DNA of 64,000 nucleotides from Rummeliibacillus sp. POC4 (GCF_003576525.1 NZ_QWUA01000019.1:1-64000), one strand, 5' to 3'. Counted from the first letter of the stretch, positions 17,466 to 27,133 are shown. Notes: a model not told the origin generated them from the letters alone. Numbers and translations are program-made.

Positions 17466-17539
17466 TGCCCTTAACAGGACTTGAACCTGCGACCTAAAGT
17501 TTAGGAAACTTTTGCTCTATCCAGCTGAGCTATAAGGGC
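17466..17539 (-). tRNA. tRNA-Arg (anticodon CCU)
   Basis: Read on the minus strand it folds as a cloverleaf: acceptor stem GCCCTTA/TAAGGGC with A as discriminator, a D arm (GCTC..GAGC), anticodon stem AAAGT/ACTTT enclosing TTCCTAA, so the anticodon is CCT (reads AGG), a five-base variable loop, and T arm GCAGG-TTCAAGT-CCTGT. CCA is not encoded. It is transcribed alone and followed by a terminator. tRNA-Arg(CCU) genes are common integration sites, but I see no attachment repeat nearby. Confidence 0.95.
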
Positions 17540-17733
17540 TAAATATGTAATTGTTTGGATTTCTCTAAGAATAGTAGATCCGTCTTACATTTTACTTTTA
17601 TAAACACATCAAATATATAATACCAGAATATAATATGATTTGCAAAGTATCTTAATCAATGGCATTGTGGATTATACTTTAATTTACACTTTAACAAAAG
17701 TGGGGAGAAAAGAATCCCCACTTGAAATTTATG

Positions 17734-17922
17734 TTATTGCAATAATTTCTCTTCCTTTAATTCGGAAATATCCACTTCGGATCTTTCTTCCAATGAATGT
17801 CTCAAATGGACAGTTGCGGTTCTTTCATTTAACAGTTTATCGATCCAAACAGATACACCGTTATAACTTACTTCAAATTCTTTAGGTGAGGCAACGATTT
17901 CTTGGGCACGTTGATATTCCAT
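17734..17922 (-). CDS. sspH: H-type small acid-soluble spore protein
   Basis: Forespore protein of the SspH family, 62 residues. The N-terminal signature (MEYQRAQEIVASPKEFEVSY followed by NGVSVWIDKL) matches the family pattern KRAQEIxxSPxxxxVxYNGxxVxI. It is the second gene of a two-gene unit: the TAG of the upstream small gene lies just before its AGGAGGT ribosome binding site. A sigma-G-like promoter precedes the first gene, which fits expression in the forespore. Confidence 0.9.
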   Translation of the reverse strand: MEYQRAQEIVASPKEFEVSYNGVSVWIDKLLNERTATVHLRHSLEERSEVDISELKEEKLLQ

Positions 17923-17933
17923 TTAATTACCTC

Positions 17934-18098
17934 CTATTTTTGAGGGTGATTTTTATTTTGATTTGCTAATTTTTCTAATTCTAGTAACTCAGCAGCTACT
18001 TCTTCTTTTGCTTGTGAAGGGGCTATTTTTTGGTTCGCGGGTGTTTGTGGTAGTGAGCCTTTGTTTTTGCTTTTTCCTTGTTTGTTGTCTCTTCCCAT
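17934..18098 (-). CDS. Small spore-associated-type protein (YfhD-like, 54 aa)
   Basis: A 54-residue hydrophilic product beginning MGRDNKQGKSKNKGSLPQTP, like the N-terminus of the YfhD family (MGR, basic stretch, LPQTP), followed by a Glu/Ala-rich helix (KEEVAAELLELEKL). The AAAGGAG ribosome binding site is 11 bases upstream. It is in an operon with sspH, 11 bases downstream, which supports a role in the spore. The YfhD assignment rests on the first about 20 residues only; it may be another small spore protein family. Confidence 0.6.
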   Translation of the reverse strand: MGRDNKQGKSKNKGSLPQTPANQKIAPSQAKEEVAAELLELEKLANQNKNHPQK

Positions 18099-18132
18099 AT
18101 GGATGCATTCTCCTTTCGATATGAATCATACT

Positions 18133-18161
18133 TAATATGGCTTTGTATTGATTTTTTATCA
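18133..18161 (-). promoter_or_regulatory. Sigma-G-like promoter for the yfhD-like/sspH operon
   Basis: On the minus strand, TGATA (18161-18157) and CATATTA (18139-18133) are 17 bases apart, close to the sigma-G pattern (GHATR / CATWHTA), about 35 bases before the start codon. The -35 match is partial. Confidence 0.45.
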
Positions 18162-18287
18162 CAAACCATTATCAATAATTATTAGAGTTCTGATTTTAAT
18201 TTATTTTTTGAAAATAATGATTGAAAGTTACTTTAAGAGCTTTATAATGGATAGAAAAGTATCAATATTTTAGAAAGAGTGGGAAAA

Positions 18288-19376
18288 TTGAAAACAATAC
18301 ATGTACATGCTGCACCAAGTGAATATATTTTGGAAAAGGGTGCGTTAAATCTTTTAGAGTCAAAATTAGTAGAAAGAAATGTAAAAAAAGCCTTAGTTGT
18401 CCATGGTGTTAAATCGTGGGAAGCGGCAAAAGATTATTGGCCACAAATGACTGAGATTCAAACAACAGAATATACATATGGTGGTGAGTGCTCGTTATCT
18501 GAAATTGAGCAAGTTACTAATTTAGTCGTTTCTCAGCAATATGATGCCATTATTGGTGTAGGAGGAGGAAAAGTTTTAGATTTAGTAAAGGCAAGCGGTA
18601 ACAATACGCATAAGCCTGTCATACTAATCCCTACTTTAGCTTCGAATTGCGCTCCTTGGACACCGCTAAGTGTACTATACGATGACTTTGGTGCCTACGT
18701 ACGTTTTGATATTTATCCAGTTTCAACTAGTTTGTTATTAATTGAACCCGAAATTTTAGTGAAAGGACCACTCGATATGTTTATCGCAGGGATTGGCGAC
18801 ACAATCGCGAAATGGTATGAAGCTGATGTACAATTGAAAACCATTGAAAACAAAACCGTTCCAATGATGATTTCGTATTATTCTGCAAAACAGTGTAAAG
18901 ATATTCTGTTAGAGTCCTTCCAAGAAGGAGTAAAAGCAGTTCAAACTGGCCAAGTAAATGATGATTTTATTAAAGCGGTGGAAACGATTATTGTTTATGC
19001 AGGAATGGTTGGAGGATTTGGGGATGAGTATGGTAGAACGACAGGTGCACATTCCATTCATGATGGATTAACAGTTTTAGAAGAAACACATCAAGCATTG
19101 CACGGATCAAAAGTAGCTTATGGAATTTTAGTACAATTAGTACTTGAAAATCGCTTGGATGAAATCGAACGTCTAAAACCGTTCTATCATCAATTAGGTT
19201 TACCGTTCTCTTTGACTGATTTGGGTATTCATGAAATTACTGATGAAATAATCGCAAGAGTAGCTGAAAAGGCAACCGTGCCAGAACAAGAAATACACTT
19301 AATGCCAGTAGGGGAAATAACTGCATCTAGAGTAATCATGGCTATTAAAGAGTTAGAAAAATTAAACCAAAAGTAA
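18288..19376 (+). CDS. Iron-containing alcohol dehydrogenase family oxidoreductase (GldA/YbdH-like)
   Basis: NAD(P)-dependent dehydrogenase of the glycerol dehydrogenase fold, about 362 residues. It shows the nucleotide-binding GVGGGKVLDLVKA segment, the IPTLASNCAPWTPLSV segment that follows it in GldA/YbdH proteins, and the metal-binding region with Asp in AGIGDTIAKWYE and His in TTGAHSIHDGL and ALHGSKVAYG. This resembles E. coli YbdH (hydroxycarboxylate dehydrogenase) at least as much as GldA, so the substrate is uncertain. The start is either the GTG at 18279 or this TTG; AAAGAG lies eight bases before the TTG. Monocistronic, with a terminator downstream. Confidence 0.8.
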   Translation: MKTIHVHAAPSEYILEKGALNLLESKLVERNVKKALVVHGVKSWEAAKDYWPQMTEIQTTEYTYGGECSLSEIEQVTNLVVSQQYDAIIGVGGGKVLDLVKASGNNTHKPVILIPTLASNCAPWTPLSVLYDDFGAYVRFDIYPVSTSLLLIEPEILVKGPLDMFIAGIGDTIAKWYEADVQLKTIENKTVPMMISYYSAKQCKDILLESFQEGVKAVQTGQVNDDFIKAVETIIVYAGMVGGFGDEYGRTTGAHSIHDGLTVLEETHQALHGSKVAYGILVQLVLENRLDEIERLKPFYHQLGLPFSLTDLGIHEITDEIIARVAEKATVPEQEIHLMPVGEITASRVIMAIKELEKLNQK

Positions 19377-19405
19377 ACACCATATTTCACAATAAGTGAA
19401 GTCTT

Positions 19406-19450
19406 AAAGGACATCGAAATTTTTCTTTTGAAAATTGATGTCCTTTTTAT
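19406..19450 (+). terminator. Terminator of the dehydrogenase gene
   Basis: AAAGGACATC pairs with GATGTCCTTT, followed by T residues. Confidence 0.8.
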
Positions 19451-19577
19451 AATGAACAAAATCCAAAAATTAAACCAAAAATAAAAATAGTCGAATTGGT
19501 TAAAATAAAATTGAAGAATATTAAGGATTTTGTTATCCTCAACATATTTTTCACAACAAATCAATGAGGAGGACGCT

Positions 19578-19802
19578 ATGCCAAATATAAAAGTTAAATG
19601 TACTGTATCGGATTGTTTTTTTCACGCCGAAGGAAACGTATGTGGAGCTGAGAAAATAGAAGTTCAGATGGATCAATCCAGAAACAGAAATGTAGAGTTT
19701 GCTGAAGAGTTTGACTTAAAAGCACTTGCTGATAAAGCAAACCATTCAGCAGATACATGTTGTAAAACATTCAAACCGAAAATGCGACGAATTGTATTAT
19801 AA
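19578..19802 (+). CDS. DUF1540 domain-containing protein
   Basis: A 74-residue protein with the DUF1540 pattern: VKCTVSDCFFHAEGNVCGAEKIEV at the start and SADTCCKTF near the end. The conserved cysteines (C9, C14, C23, and the CC pair) suggest metal binding. It has GGAGG before the ATG; an in-frame extension upstream has no ribosome binding site. Such proteins are common in spore-forming Firmicutes and have no established function. A strong terminator follows. Confidence 0.85.
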   Translation: MPNIKVKCTVSDCFFHAEGNVCGAEKIEVQMDQSRNRNVEFAEEFDLKALADKANHSADTCCKTFKPKMRRIVL

Positions 19803-19854
19803 TTCTAAAGGCTTTTAAAATTTGCTCATAGCTGGACAACACATTGAGATTTAT

Positions 19855-19886
19855 GGGGGCTAAATATTTTTAGCCCCTATTTTTAT
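19855..19886 (+). terminator. Terminator of the DUF1540 gene
   Basis: GGGGCTAAA/TTTAGCCCC stem with a four-base loop and a following T-run. Confidence 0.85.
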
Positions 19887-20139
19887 AGGAATAAAGGTGA
19901 ATTCCTTAAAAAGGATAAATAATGGCGAAAATAAGAATGAATATTTTAATATATTAAAAATCAACTAAATTTATTCTAGTAACATGTTATTTATATGGGT
20001 ATAATGTAATCAATAATATGATTTTTATGTAAAAATATATCGAATTAATAATCCAAAATACCTGTAACTATTTTCCTTTACCAACTTAACGTTAGCATTA
20101 AGAAGTCACTAAGAATTTAAGGAAAGGAGATATTGATAA

Positions 20140-22281
20140 ATGGAAAAATGGGATCTTTTAAAAAAGTATAAATGGAAGTTCATCATACCACTTCTGTTAT
20201 TTTTATTGACATTGATATTCAACCGCAATTTTTATGGAGTATTTGGTGAAGATAATTATGTGACAATTCATTTGGTTATAGAAATACTAATTATTGTAGT
20301 ATCATTTTCTATTGCGATTCAAGCTTGGCTTATAGTCCCATATACTCAAAGGGAGAAACGAATGTATATTGGAGCTCTTTTTTTAGCTCTAGGATTATTA
20401 GAAACTTTTCACACAATTTCTTATAAAGGGATGCCTTTTTTTATCGAAAATAGTTCTGCTTATTCGGCCACTTGGTTTTATATAATAAGCAGTTTGACTT
20501 TGTCATGCGGACTATTATTGATATACATATTAAAATTTAAAAGTATTTTTCCAGCGCAACGAAAGATTATTTATGGAAGTGCAATTATATATGTGGTTAT
20601 TTGGGTTGCAGTAATCTATTATCCAAGGCATCTGTTTCCTGATCTTGTAATTGAAGGGATAGGAACAACTCCATTAAAAAATGGATTACAATATTTTTCT
20701 ATCTTTTTGCAACTATTGCTAATAGGGTATTTATGGTTTAGTAAAAAAATAAGTACAATAGAAAAATCGATGATAATAATAGGGTCGATTTATTTAATAT
20801 TAGCTAATTTAATGTTTACCACTTATAAGAATGTATATGATATTCGGAATTTAATAGGTCATCTCTTTTCATTGGTTAGTTATCAGTATTTCTTAAAGGC
20901 ATTGTATTATTCTTCTGTTAAAGAACCTTATGAAATGTTAGTTGAAGCCCAACAACAATTGGAACATTCGCAAAAATCGCTTCATCATACAGCCTATCAT
21001 GATGAATTGACAGGACTACCAAATTCACGTTTTTTAGAAGAGCATCTTTCTAAAGAGTTGGCTAAAAGGAATTCAAAAACAGCAGTTATGATGCTTCAAA
21101 TTGATCGATTAAAGTTTATAAATGAATCACTCGGTTCTTCTATAACGGATACGATATTACAAGAAGTTTCGGTTCGTTTAAGAGGATTATTACCAAGTAA
21201 AATTTTTATCAGTAGATTAAGTGGTGGAGAATTTATCATTATTCTTCATGAACTAGGGAATATCGACGAAGTGGTTGCAGTTAGTAAGCAAATTCACGAA
21301 TGTATGCAAGAAGAATTTCAAGTTCAGCATTTTAATTTAAAAGTAAAATTAAACATAGGTATTTCCATATCACCAGAACATGGGGATAATATGGAGATAC
21401 TCATTAAACATGCCCAGATTGCAAAAGGAAGGGCTCAAAATGAAATAGAGCGTTATCTCATTTATCAACCAGATATGGAACAGTACCTTGAAGAAAGACT
21501 AATATTGGAACATGATTTGCATAGAGCGCTTGAGAATAAGGAGCTGTTCCTAGAATATCAACCGCAAGTTAATGTGAAAACGGGTCATATCGATTCTGTA
21601 GAAGCTTTACTTCGTTGGGGACATCCTGAAAAAGGAATTATTTCTCCAGTTACATTTATTCCGATTGCTGAAGAAACTGGGCTTATAGTGCCAATCGGCG
21701 AATGGGTATTAGAAACAGCTTGTACACAAGCTAAAAAATGGCAAGAAGAAGGTTTAGGGAACATAGGGGTAGCTGTCAATTTATCGATTCGTCAATTTTA
21801 CCAACATAATTTAGTGCAAATGGTAGAACAAAAGCTTCAGAAAACGAAGCTATCGCCAGAATTATTAGAATTAGAAATCACAGAAAGTATGACAATGGAA
21901 ACGAGTTATACGATTAAAACTTTACATGCATTAAAACAATTGGGCTTAAAAATCGCCATTGATGACTTTGGAACAGGATATTCATCGCTTTCTTATTTAA
22001 AAGATTTCCCAATCGATTGTTTAAAAATAGACCGTGCTTTTGTAAAGAATATTCCCGCTAACGATCAGGATACTGTTATGATTTCAATGATTATTTCTTT
22101 GGCAAAACTATTAAAATTGAAGATAATCGCTGAAGGTGTAGAAGATATCAAGCAATTCGCCTTTTTAGCTGAATTAGAATGTGACTATATCCAAGGATAC
22201 TTATGCGGAAAATCGTTACGCCCAGAAATTTTATCTACTAATTTTGAAAAACTACAAATGGATATTTATCAATATGTTTAA
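20140..22281 (+). CDS. Membrane-bound GGDEF (degenerate)-EAL protein with MASE3-type sensor, probable c-di-GMP phosphodiesterase
   Basis: A 713-residue signalling protein. Residues 1 to about 260 hold seven to eight hydrophobic helices with [14 protein letters not shown], as in MASE3 sensors. A GGDEF domain follows (about 285-445), recognisable from [17 protein letters not shown], but its active-site loop reads SGGEF (361-365) and the DxLKxINxxLG part has lost residues, so diguanylate cyclase activity is unlikely. The EAL domain (about 455-700) keeps EALLRWGHP (488 onward), [39 protein letters not shown] and QGYLCGKSL, so it should hydrolyse c-di-GMP. GGAAAGGAG precedes the ATG. Confidence 0.9.
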   Translation: MEKWDLLKKYKWKFIIPLLLFLLTLIFNRNFYGVFGEDNYVTIHLVIEILIIVVSFSIAIQAWLIVPYTQREKRMYIGALFLALGLLETFHTISYKGMPFFIENSSAYSATWFYIISSLTLSCGLLLIYILKFKSIFPAQRKIIYGSAIIYVVIWVAVIYYPRHLFPDLVIEGIGTTPLKNGLQYFSIFLQLLLIGYLWFSKKISTIEKSMIIIGSIYLILANLMFTTYKNVYDIRNLIGHLFSLVSYQYFLKALYYSSVKEPYEMLVEAQQQLEHSQKSLHHTAYHDELTGLPNSRFLEEHLSKELAKRNSKTAVMMLQIDRLKFINESLGSSITDTILQEVSVRLRGLLPSKIFISRLSGGEFIIILHELGNIDEVVAVSKQIHECMQEEFQVQHFNLKVKLNIGISISPEHGDNMEILIKHAQIAKGRAQNEIERYLIYQPDMEQYLEERLILEHDLHRALENKELFLEYQPQVNVKTGHIDSVEALLRWGHPEKGIISPVTFIPIAEETGLIVPIGEWVLETACTQAKKWQEEGLGNIGVAVNLSIRQFYQHNLVQMVEQKLQKTKLSPELLELEITESMTMETSYTIKTLHALKQLGLKIAIDDFGTGYSSLSYLKDFPIDCLKIDRAFVKNIPANDQDTVMISMIISLAKLLKLKIIAEGVEDIKQFAFLAELECDYIQGYLCGKSLRPEILSTNFEKLQMDIYQYV

Positions 22282-22300
22282 TCTTAAATATCTTAAAATG

Positions 22301-22344
22301 AAAAGAGGACATAACATTTTACAAATTTGTTATGCCCTTTTTTA
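22301..22344 (+). terminator. Terminator of the EAL gene
   Basis: AAAAGAGGACATAAC pairs with GTTATGCCCTTTTTT (one mismatch), ending in T residues. Confidence 0.75.
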
Positions 22345-22468
22345 TGTAAAAGAAGAATTGAAAATAATATTCTAAAATATTATATTGTTGTTGTACAATT
22401 AAATAGATTAGAAAATTATTCATTTTTATAATCACACACAAATTTAACAATGATTAGGAGATAAAGTA

Positions 22469-23071
22469 ATGTCAAAAGTTACGACCATGGATTGTTATTT
22501 GGTTTCACAAGGGAAAGCGATTGATAGTTCAGACGTTTGTGATGCTGTTAAAAAAGTTTTTGAAATTGATTTAGAACAAGCACCTATTTTACATATACCT
22601 GAAACAATAGATTTGCATCCTAATAATGAGTTAACAGTCAAAGTTGTTCTTGATGCATATATTAATCATGCCAAAGAAGCTATTACTGGTGAAGGGATTC
22701 GTCAGTTCATAAACGACATTTTTGGTGTGAATTTAAATGCCATATCTGCTTTAGATGAAGCCAGAATTTCAATTTACTCTAAAAATCAATGGATTGTTCA
22801 AAATGAACAAGACCTGTTTATCGTACATACAAGCAATAAGGATGTGGACGTTGAAATTTTACCGACAAATTATTTCAAAGAACAAACGAAACTAGAAGGA
22901 ATTCCAAATAATTTGCAAAGATTATTAAGAGAGCTTGGCTATCAATATGATAGGAATGAGGGGAGTTGTAAATACTCTAATCCGTCAGGGATCCCAGTAG
23001 CAGACAAATTTAAAGGGCAAACAATGGAAGTTGTTAAAAAGGTTATTCAAGAATCATATTTTAATATATAA
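22469..23071 (+). CDS. Hypothetical protein (200 aa)
   Basis: Soluble 200-residue protein that I do not recognise. It has a good ribosome binding site (TAGGAGATAA) and terminators on both sides, so it is a real single-gene unit. It has no signal peptide, membrane helix or metal motif. It contains two likely alpha/beta segments, about 1-90 (PILHIPETIDLHPNNELTVKV-type strands) and about 95-195, ending in a helical VADKFKGQTMEVVKKVIQES. The part LLRELGYQYDRNEGSCKYSNPSG resembles a small winged or SH3-like surface but gives no family. No neighbour suggests a function. Confidence 0.7.
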   Translation: MSKVTTMDCYLVSQGKAIDSSDVCDAVKKVFEIDLEQAPILHIPETIDLHPNNELTVKVVLDAYINHAKEAITGEGIRQFINDIFGVNLNAISALDEARISIYSKNQWIVQNEQDLFIVHTSNKDVDVEILPTNYFKEQTKLEGIPNNLQRLLRELGYQYDRNEGSCKYSNPSGIPVADKFKGQTMEVVKKVIQESYFNI

Positions 23072-23077
23072 AATTTT

Positions 23078-23129
23078 GATAAAAGCCATACAGAAGGGTT
23101 TACAGTTCCTTCTATATGGCTTTTATATT
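23078..23129. terminator. Bidirectional terminator between convergent genes
   Basis: ATAAAAGCCATACAGAAGG pairs with CCTTCTATATGGCTTTTAT. It overlaps the last codons of the minus-strand ThDP enzyme gene. Confidence 0.85.
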
Positions 23130-24771
23130 ACTTACCAAAAGAAGATAAGAATTTCACGCGATCACCAACTGGAGGAAGGTTATGATCAACTAAAGCAATT
23201 TCTAAAACTACAGGACCCTTTAAGTTTTTAAATTGCTTCATCAGCTCATTATTTAAGTCTTGCATACTTGATACCCGATAACTTGGAATATCCATAGCAG
23301 AGGCAATTGCACTTATTTTAACTGGTTGTTGTTCAAAAGATGGGTGTGTGCGGTGGAATTGCATTTCATGACCATGATATACCAAACCTAATCGTGCATT
23401 ATTTATGACAACAAAAAGAATTGGAAGATTATATTCTTTTGCTGTTAAAATTTCCATGCCATGCATGAAAAAGCATCCATCACCTGTAATACAAACGGTA
23501 GAGCGCTCAGGTTCAGCTAGTTTAGAACCAATTGCTGTTGCAATACCATTGCCCATTGCACCAAAGTGTACATTGATATCGAAAGAAGTAAAATCTAAAG
23601 CTTTCATATAATGAATGACATATGACATAAATTCACCAACATCAATCGCATAGCGAGTAGAAATAGGTAAGTATTTTTGAAGAACTTGTAGAGTATTCAT
23701 CGTATTATATTCAACAGTAGTTTCATCAAAATTTTCCAACTTGCTATGTTCTAACTTATAAATGGTTCTAGTTCGCCCAGATTTTTTTAATTCGTCTAAT
23801 AATAAATCTAAGCTTAACTGAATATCTCCAAGAACAGGTAAGTCGATAGAATATTTACGGTTAAAGACGGTTTTGTCAAAATCTATTTGGATTGTATAAC
23901 GATTTTTTGTAAGGTTGGGATTATAGTTATTGGTAGCTGTTTCGCCTAAGCTTGATCCAATGACCAGAAGTACATTCCCATTTCCGTTATTGATAATTGA
24001 TGAAGTTTTTTCATGACCAGCAAAGCCGAAAACACCGGTTACGAGTGGATGAGTTTCGGGGATAATCCCTTTAGCAATTGGAGTAGTTATGATTGGCCAA
24101 TTTAGTAATTCAGCCAATTCTATAACTTGAGGAGCAGAATATCTCACACCTTGACCAACAAAAATAATACCGTTTTCTTCTAAAAGTAATTTTTGTGCAA
24201 CTTTCTTAATGGCGGTAGGGTCAGGGGGGATTATTGTTTTTTTGATTGGTTCTGGGAATTTCCAATCTTCTATTGTCGCATTTTGAATATCAAGTGGTAT
24301 CGCAATATGTACAGGACCTGGTACATCGGAAATAGCAATTTCGCATGCTTTCTTCACTTCTTTTATTAAATCCTTTGAATCCTTTACCAATACACTATAT
24401 TTTGTAACGGGTTTGAAAATTGGACTAGCATCTAATTCTTGAGCCGCATTTAAACCTATTGAATTTAATGGAACAGAACCAGTTATAAATAAGATTGGTA
24501 AGTGCTCACGCATCGCATTGGCAGCACCTGATAATAGATTAGTTCCACCAGGGCCGCTGCTACCAATACTTACACTTAAGTTATTTGTGAATTTTGCATA
24601 GGCTGCAGCCATATAAGCAGCTGCGCCTTCATGTTTTGTTACAATGGGAGTTATTTCGGGTACATCATTAAGTTCATCAAAAATTGCATTTATTGATCCT
24701 GCAGGGATACCAAAGATATAATTAACTCCATTTTCTCTTAAATATTCGAGTAAAAATCTAGCTGCTTTCAT
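23128..24771 (-). CDS. Thiamine diphosphate-dependent enzyme, acetolactate synthase-like
   Basis: A 547-residue ThDP enzyme of the acetohydroxyacid synthase/pyruvate oxidase/benzoylformate decarboxylase superfamily. The N-terminal PYR domain has FGIPAGSINAIFDEL and the catalytic glutamate in TKHEGAAAYMA (about Glu48), plus SSGPGGTNLLSG. The C-terminal PP domain has the Mg-ThDP motif GDGCFFMHGMEILTAKEYN, then INNARLGLV. The central domain reads VGQGVRYSAPQVIELAELLN. No regulatory ACT-subunit gene or decarboxylase is adjacent, so it is unlikely to be the housekeeping IlvB. The reaction is uncertain: catabolic acetolactate synthase, pyruvate oxidase and phenylpyruvate-type decarboxylase are all possible. 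AAAGGAG precedes the ATG. Confidence 0.82.
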   Translation of the reverse strand: MKAARFLLEYLRENGVNYIFGIPAGSINAIFDELNDVPEITPIVTKHEGAAAYMAAAYAKFTNNLSVSIGSSGPGGTNLLSGAANAMREHLPILFITGSVPLNSIGLNAAQELDASPIFKPVTKYSVLVKDSKDLIKEVKKACEIAISDVPGPVHIAIPLDIQNATIEDWKFPEPIKKTIIPPDPTAIKKVAQKLLLEENGIIFVGQGVRYSAPQVIELAELLNWPIITTPIAKGIIPETHPLVTGVFGFAGHEKTSSIINNGNGNVLLVIGSSLGETATNNYNPNLTKNRYTIQIDFDKTVFNRKYSIDLPVLGDIQLSLDLLLDELKKSGRTRTIYKLEHSKLENFDETTVEYNTMNTLQVLQKYLPISTRYAIDVGEFMSYVIHYMKALDFTSFDINVHFGAMGNGIATAIGSKLAEPERSTVCITGDGCFFMHGMEILTAKEYNLPILFVVINNARLGLVYHGHEMQFHRTHPSFEQQPVKISAIASAMDIPSYRVSSMQDLNNELMKQFKNLKGPVVLEIALVDHNLPPVGDRVKFLSSFGK

Positions 24772-25150
24772 TACTAATTGAATCTCCTTTTGAAACTTAA
24801 TTCCTATATTTTCATGATATATAAAGTACCAATTACTATCTATTGTATAGATAAATTATACCTCATTCACTTGAATTGATAATACAAAAGTTTATAATAA
24901 AAAACCTTTCTTTTATAACCATTAAGGTTTAAAAAATAGAAAATAGGAAGGGGGTTTTTAAAAAACGACCATTTTATTATTCTATAATTGTGAAGGAATT
25001 GTTTGAAAAATGAACAATTATGCTCGTATTTGTATTTAATATTTTAACATAAAAAATGTAGTCTATACTATATAAATCAGACTGAATTATAATAGGTAAT
25101 TAGACTTATTAATGTCGGTTTGTAATATTTTAAAAAGGAATTGGTTCAAT
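24772..25150. other. Intergenic region between divergent genes
   Basis: AT-rich. A weak hairpin AAACCTT/AAGGTTT lies near 24902-24935. I see no convincing promoter or small gene. Confidence 0.4.
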
Positions 25151-26428
25151 ATGGAAATGCCGAAAATAAAGGCAAAAAGAAATACTTCATTTGAATATTT
25201 TAAGAAAGCTACTCTTTCAATCTTAATTTTTGCGGTAGTTTTGTTTAATTTTATGGGAACAAAATCTATGTCTAATGCAAAGACAAAAACACCCAAAAAG
25301 CCAACGTATACTTTATCAACTAAAACTAAAGTGCTAGATAAAAAGATGACGAAGTTTTCTACATATAATAGCAATACGAAAACATATTATATGCTTCGCT
25401 CGTATCTTGAGAAGCTTGAAAAAACCGGTGGCGGGAAATTAGTATTAAAAAAGGGAACATATATAGTCACGAATTCTTTATATGTACCATCCAATGTTAC
25501 GATTCAGCTAGAAGATGGTGTGGAAATTGTAAAAGGAAATGAAACAGGAGTAGAGAATATGGATCCATCCCACTCCATTTTTCAATTTGTTCGACCATCT
25601 AAAGCTAATAAGAAGCATGTATATGGCAAGTTTAATGGAGAAAAAAATATTAAACTGATTGGCAAAGGCGATGCAACCATTGATTTAAACTATGATTTTC
25701 AATCATTAGGAATTGTTATGGGACATAACTCGAATATTACGATTGACCATATTCAATTTAAAAATATGTATGGTGGTCACTTTATCGAACTTGATGCTTC
25801 AAATCATGTTGTTATAAAGAATTCTACTTTTGTTTCATCTCAACATTGGGAAGGACATGATAAAGAAGGGATTAATTTAGATACACCAGATCTTACAACA
25901 CAAGGATTTACTCATGATTGGAGTAAATATGATAAACAGGCAAATAATGATGTCTTAATCACGAATAACATATTCGATAGTTTGGATCGAGCTGTTGGAA
26001 CACATAAATATTCTGAAGGTAGCCTACATAAAAAAGTTGTAATTCGTAATAACCAGATTCAAAATATGAGCTCAGATGCTATTCGAGTGATGAATTGGTC
26101 TAATCTTATTATTGAAAAAAATACTTTTACGGATATAGGAGATAAAAGCATTTCCGATGACAATACTCGCGGTATATTATTGAGTGGTGCTAGTAATCCA
26201 ACTATTCAATTGAATACATTTATTGGAGTCCCCCGAGCTATGCAGTTTATGGTATGGATGAACAATGGACCAGGTAGTGCATACAAACCAATTTATAATA
26301 AATTAAGTGATACAAATAAAAAAGTATTAAAAAATAATGTATATATGAATGTTAATGAAGATTTTATAAGGATTAACAATAAAACCTTTGGTGATTATAG
26401 CTACCCAGAGAAGATTTATTTTCAGTAA
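25151..26428 (+). CDS. Secreted right-handed beta-helix protein (pectate lyase-like fold)
   Basis: Exported 425-residue protein. A long basic n-region (KIKAKRNTSFEYFKKA) leads into a hydrophobic segment (TLSILIFAVVLFNF) and MSNAKT, a likely signal peptide or anchor. The rest shows the parallel beta-helix pattern of repeated N/D/I-rich coils: KGTYIVTNSLYVPSNVTIQL, NSNITIDHIQFKNMYG, NHVVIKNSTFVSS, NDVLITNNIFDSLDRAVGTH, KKVVIRNNQIQNMSSDAIRV. This fold occurs in pectate lyases, polysaccharide epimerases and phage tailspikes; the KEGINLDTPD segment with paired Asp residues could be catalytic. Substrate not determinable. AAGGAA lies about ten bases before the ATG; an upstream in-frame ATG has no ribosome binding site. 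Confidence 0.75.
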   Translation: MEMPKIKAKRNTSFEYFKKATLSILIFAVVLFNFMGTKSMSNAKTKTPKKPTYTLSTKTKVLDKKMTKFSTYNSNTKTYYMLRSYLEKLEKTGGGKLVLKKGTYIVTNSLYVPSNVTIQLEDGVEIVKGNETGVENMDPSHSIFQFVRPSKANKKHVYGKFNGEKNIKLIGKGDATIDLNYDFQSLGIVMGHNSNITIDHIQFKNMYGGHFIELDASNHVVIKNSTFVSSQHWEGHDKEGINLDTPDLTTQGFTHDWSKYDKQANNDVLITNNIFDSLDRAVGTHKYSEGSLHKKVVIRNNQIQNMSSDAIRVMNWSNLIIEKNTFTDIGDKSISDDNTRGILLSGASNPTIQLNTFIGVPRAMQFMVWMNNGPGSAYKPIYNKLSDTNKKVLKNNVYMNVNEDFIRINNKTFGDYSYPEKIYFQ

Positions 26429-26508
26429 GAAAAAAGCTACTTTGACCAAAGGAAAGCGAAAAGCTACAATGTAAGCAAGGATGAATTTCTCAATGGAGGC
26501 AGAGTCAC

Positions 26509-27075
26509 TTGAATATACGAAATCAATTAATTGCTTATAAAGCATACAACGAACAAGAGGAAAAAGATCGTGCAGTCATGATTCGATATATAGATACTTT
26601 TCCGGATACATTAACAAGAAATAACGAATTTGCTCATTTTACTGCATCTGCTTGGATAGTTAACCACGATCATAGTAAAGTTTTAATGGCATACCATAAT
26701 ATTTATAAATCTTGGGCTTGGCTAGGAGGGCATGCAGATGGAGATCCTGATCTTTTGCACGTTGCTCTTAAAGAAACAGGAGAAGAAACAGGATTGAAGA
26801 ATATCAAACCACTCTCTGAACAAATCTATTCTCTTGAAATTCTAGGTGTAGATGGCCATGTGAAAAAGGGAAAGCACGTCGCAACACATGTTCACCTAAA
26901 TGTAACATATCTTATCGAAGCAGACGAAAATGAAATAACAAAAATCAAACCCGATGAAAACAGTGCCATTCAATGGATGTCGTTGGATGAAGCAGTAGAA
27001 AAATCGAGCGAACCTTATATGAAAATTATTTACCAAAAATTAAATGACAAATTAAAAGTCTTCGCAGCTATATAA
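26509..27075 (+). CDS. Nudix hydrolase
   Basis: A 188-residue Nudix protein that would cleave a nucleoside diphosphate-X substrate. The Nudix box runs from Gly74 to Leu96 (GGHADGDPDLLHVALKETGE followed by ETGL). It keeps the metal-binding EE pair (92-93), but Pro80 stands where the consensus has the first Glu, and Lys88 replaces Arg. The closest pattern is the Bacillus family with GGHADGDxDLL; no substrate is known to me. It starts at TTG, ten bases after GGAGG. Terminator downstream. Confidence 0.85.
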   Translation: MNIRNQLIAYKAYNEQEEKDRAVMIRYIDTFPDTLTRNNEFAHFTASAWIVNHDHSKVLMAYHNIYKSWAWLGGHADGDPDLLHVALKETGEETGLKNIKPLSEQIYSLEILGVDGHVKKGKHVATHVHLNVTYLIEADENEITKIKPDENSAIQWMSLDEAVEKSSEPYMKIIYQKLNDKLKVFAAI

Positions 27076-27098
27076 CAGTAAAGAATCACCCATTTTCC

Positions 27099-27133
27099 AG
27101 ACCAATCGATCAACCAAATCAATTGGTCTTTTT
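27099..27133 (+). terminator. Terminator of the Nudix gene
   Basis: AGACCAATCGAT pairs with ATCAATTGGTCT (with a bulge), followed by T residues. Confidence 0.7.

Noticed and set aside
17466-17539. tRNA-Arg as a genomic-island attachment site
   Set aside because: No integrase gene and no repeat of the tRNA 3' end are visible in the window.
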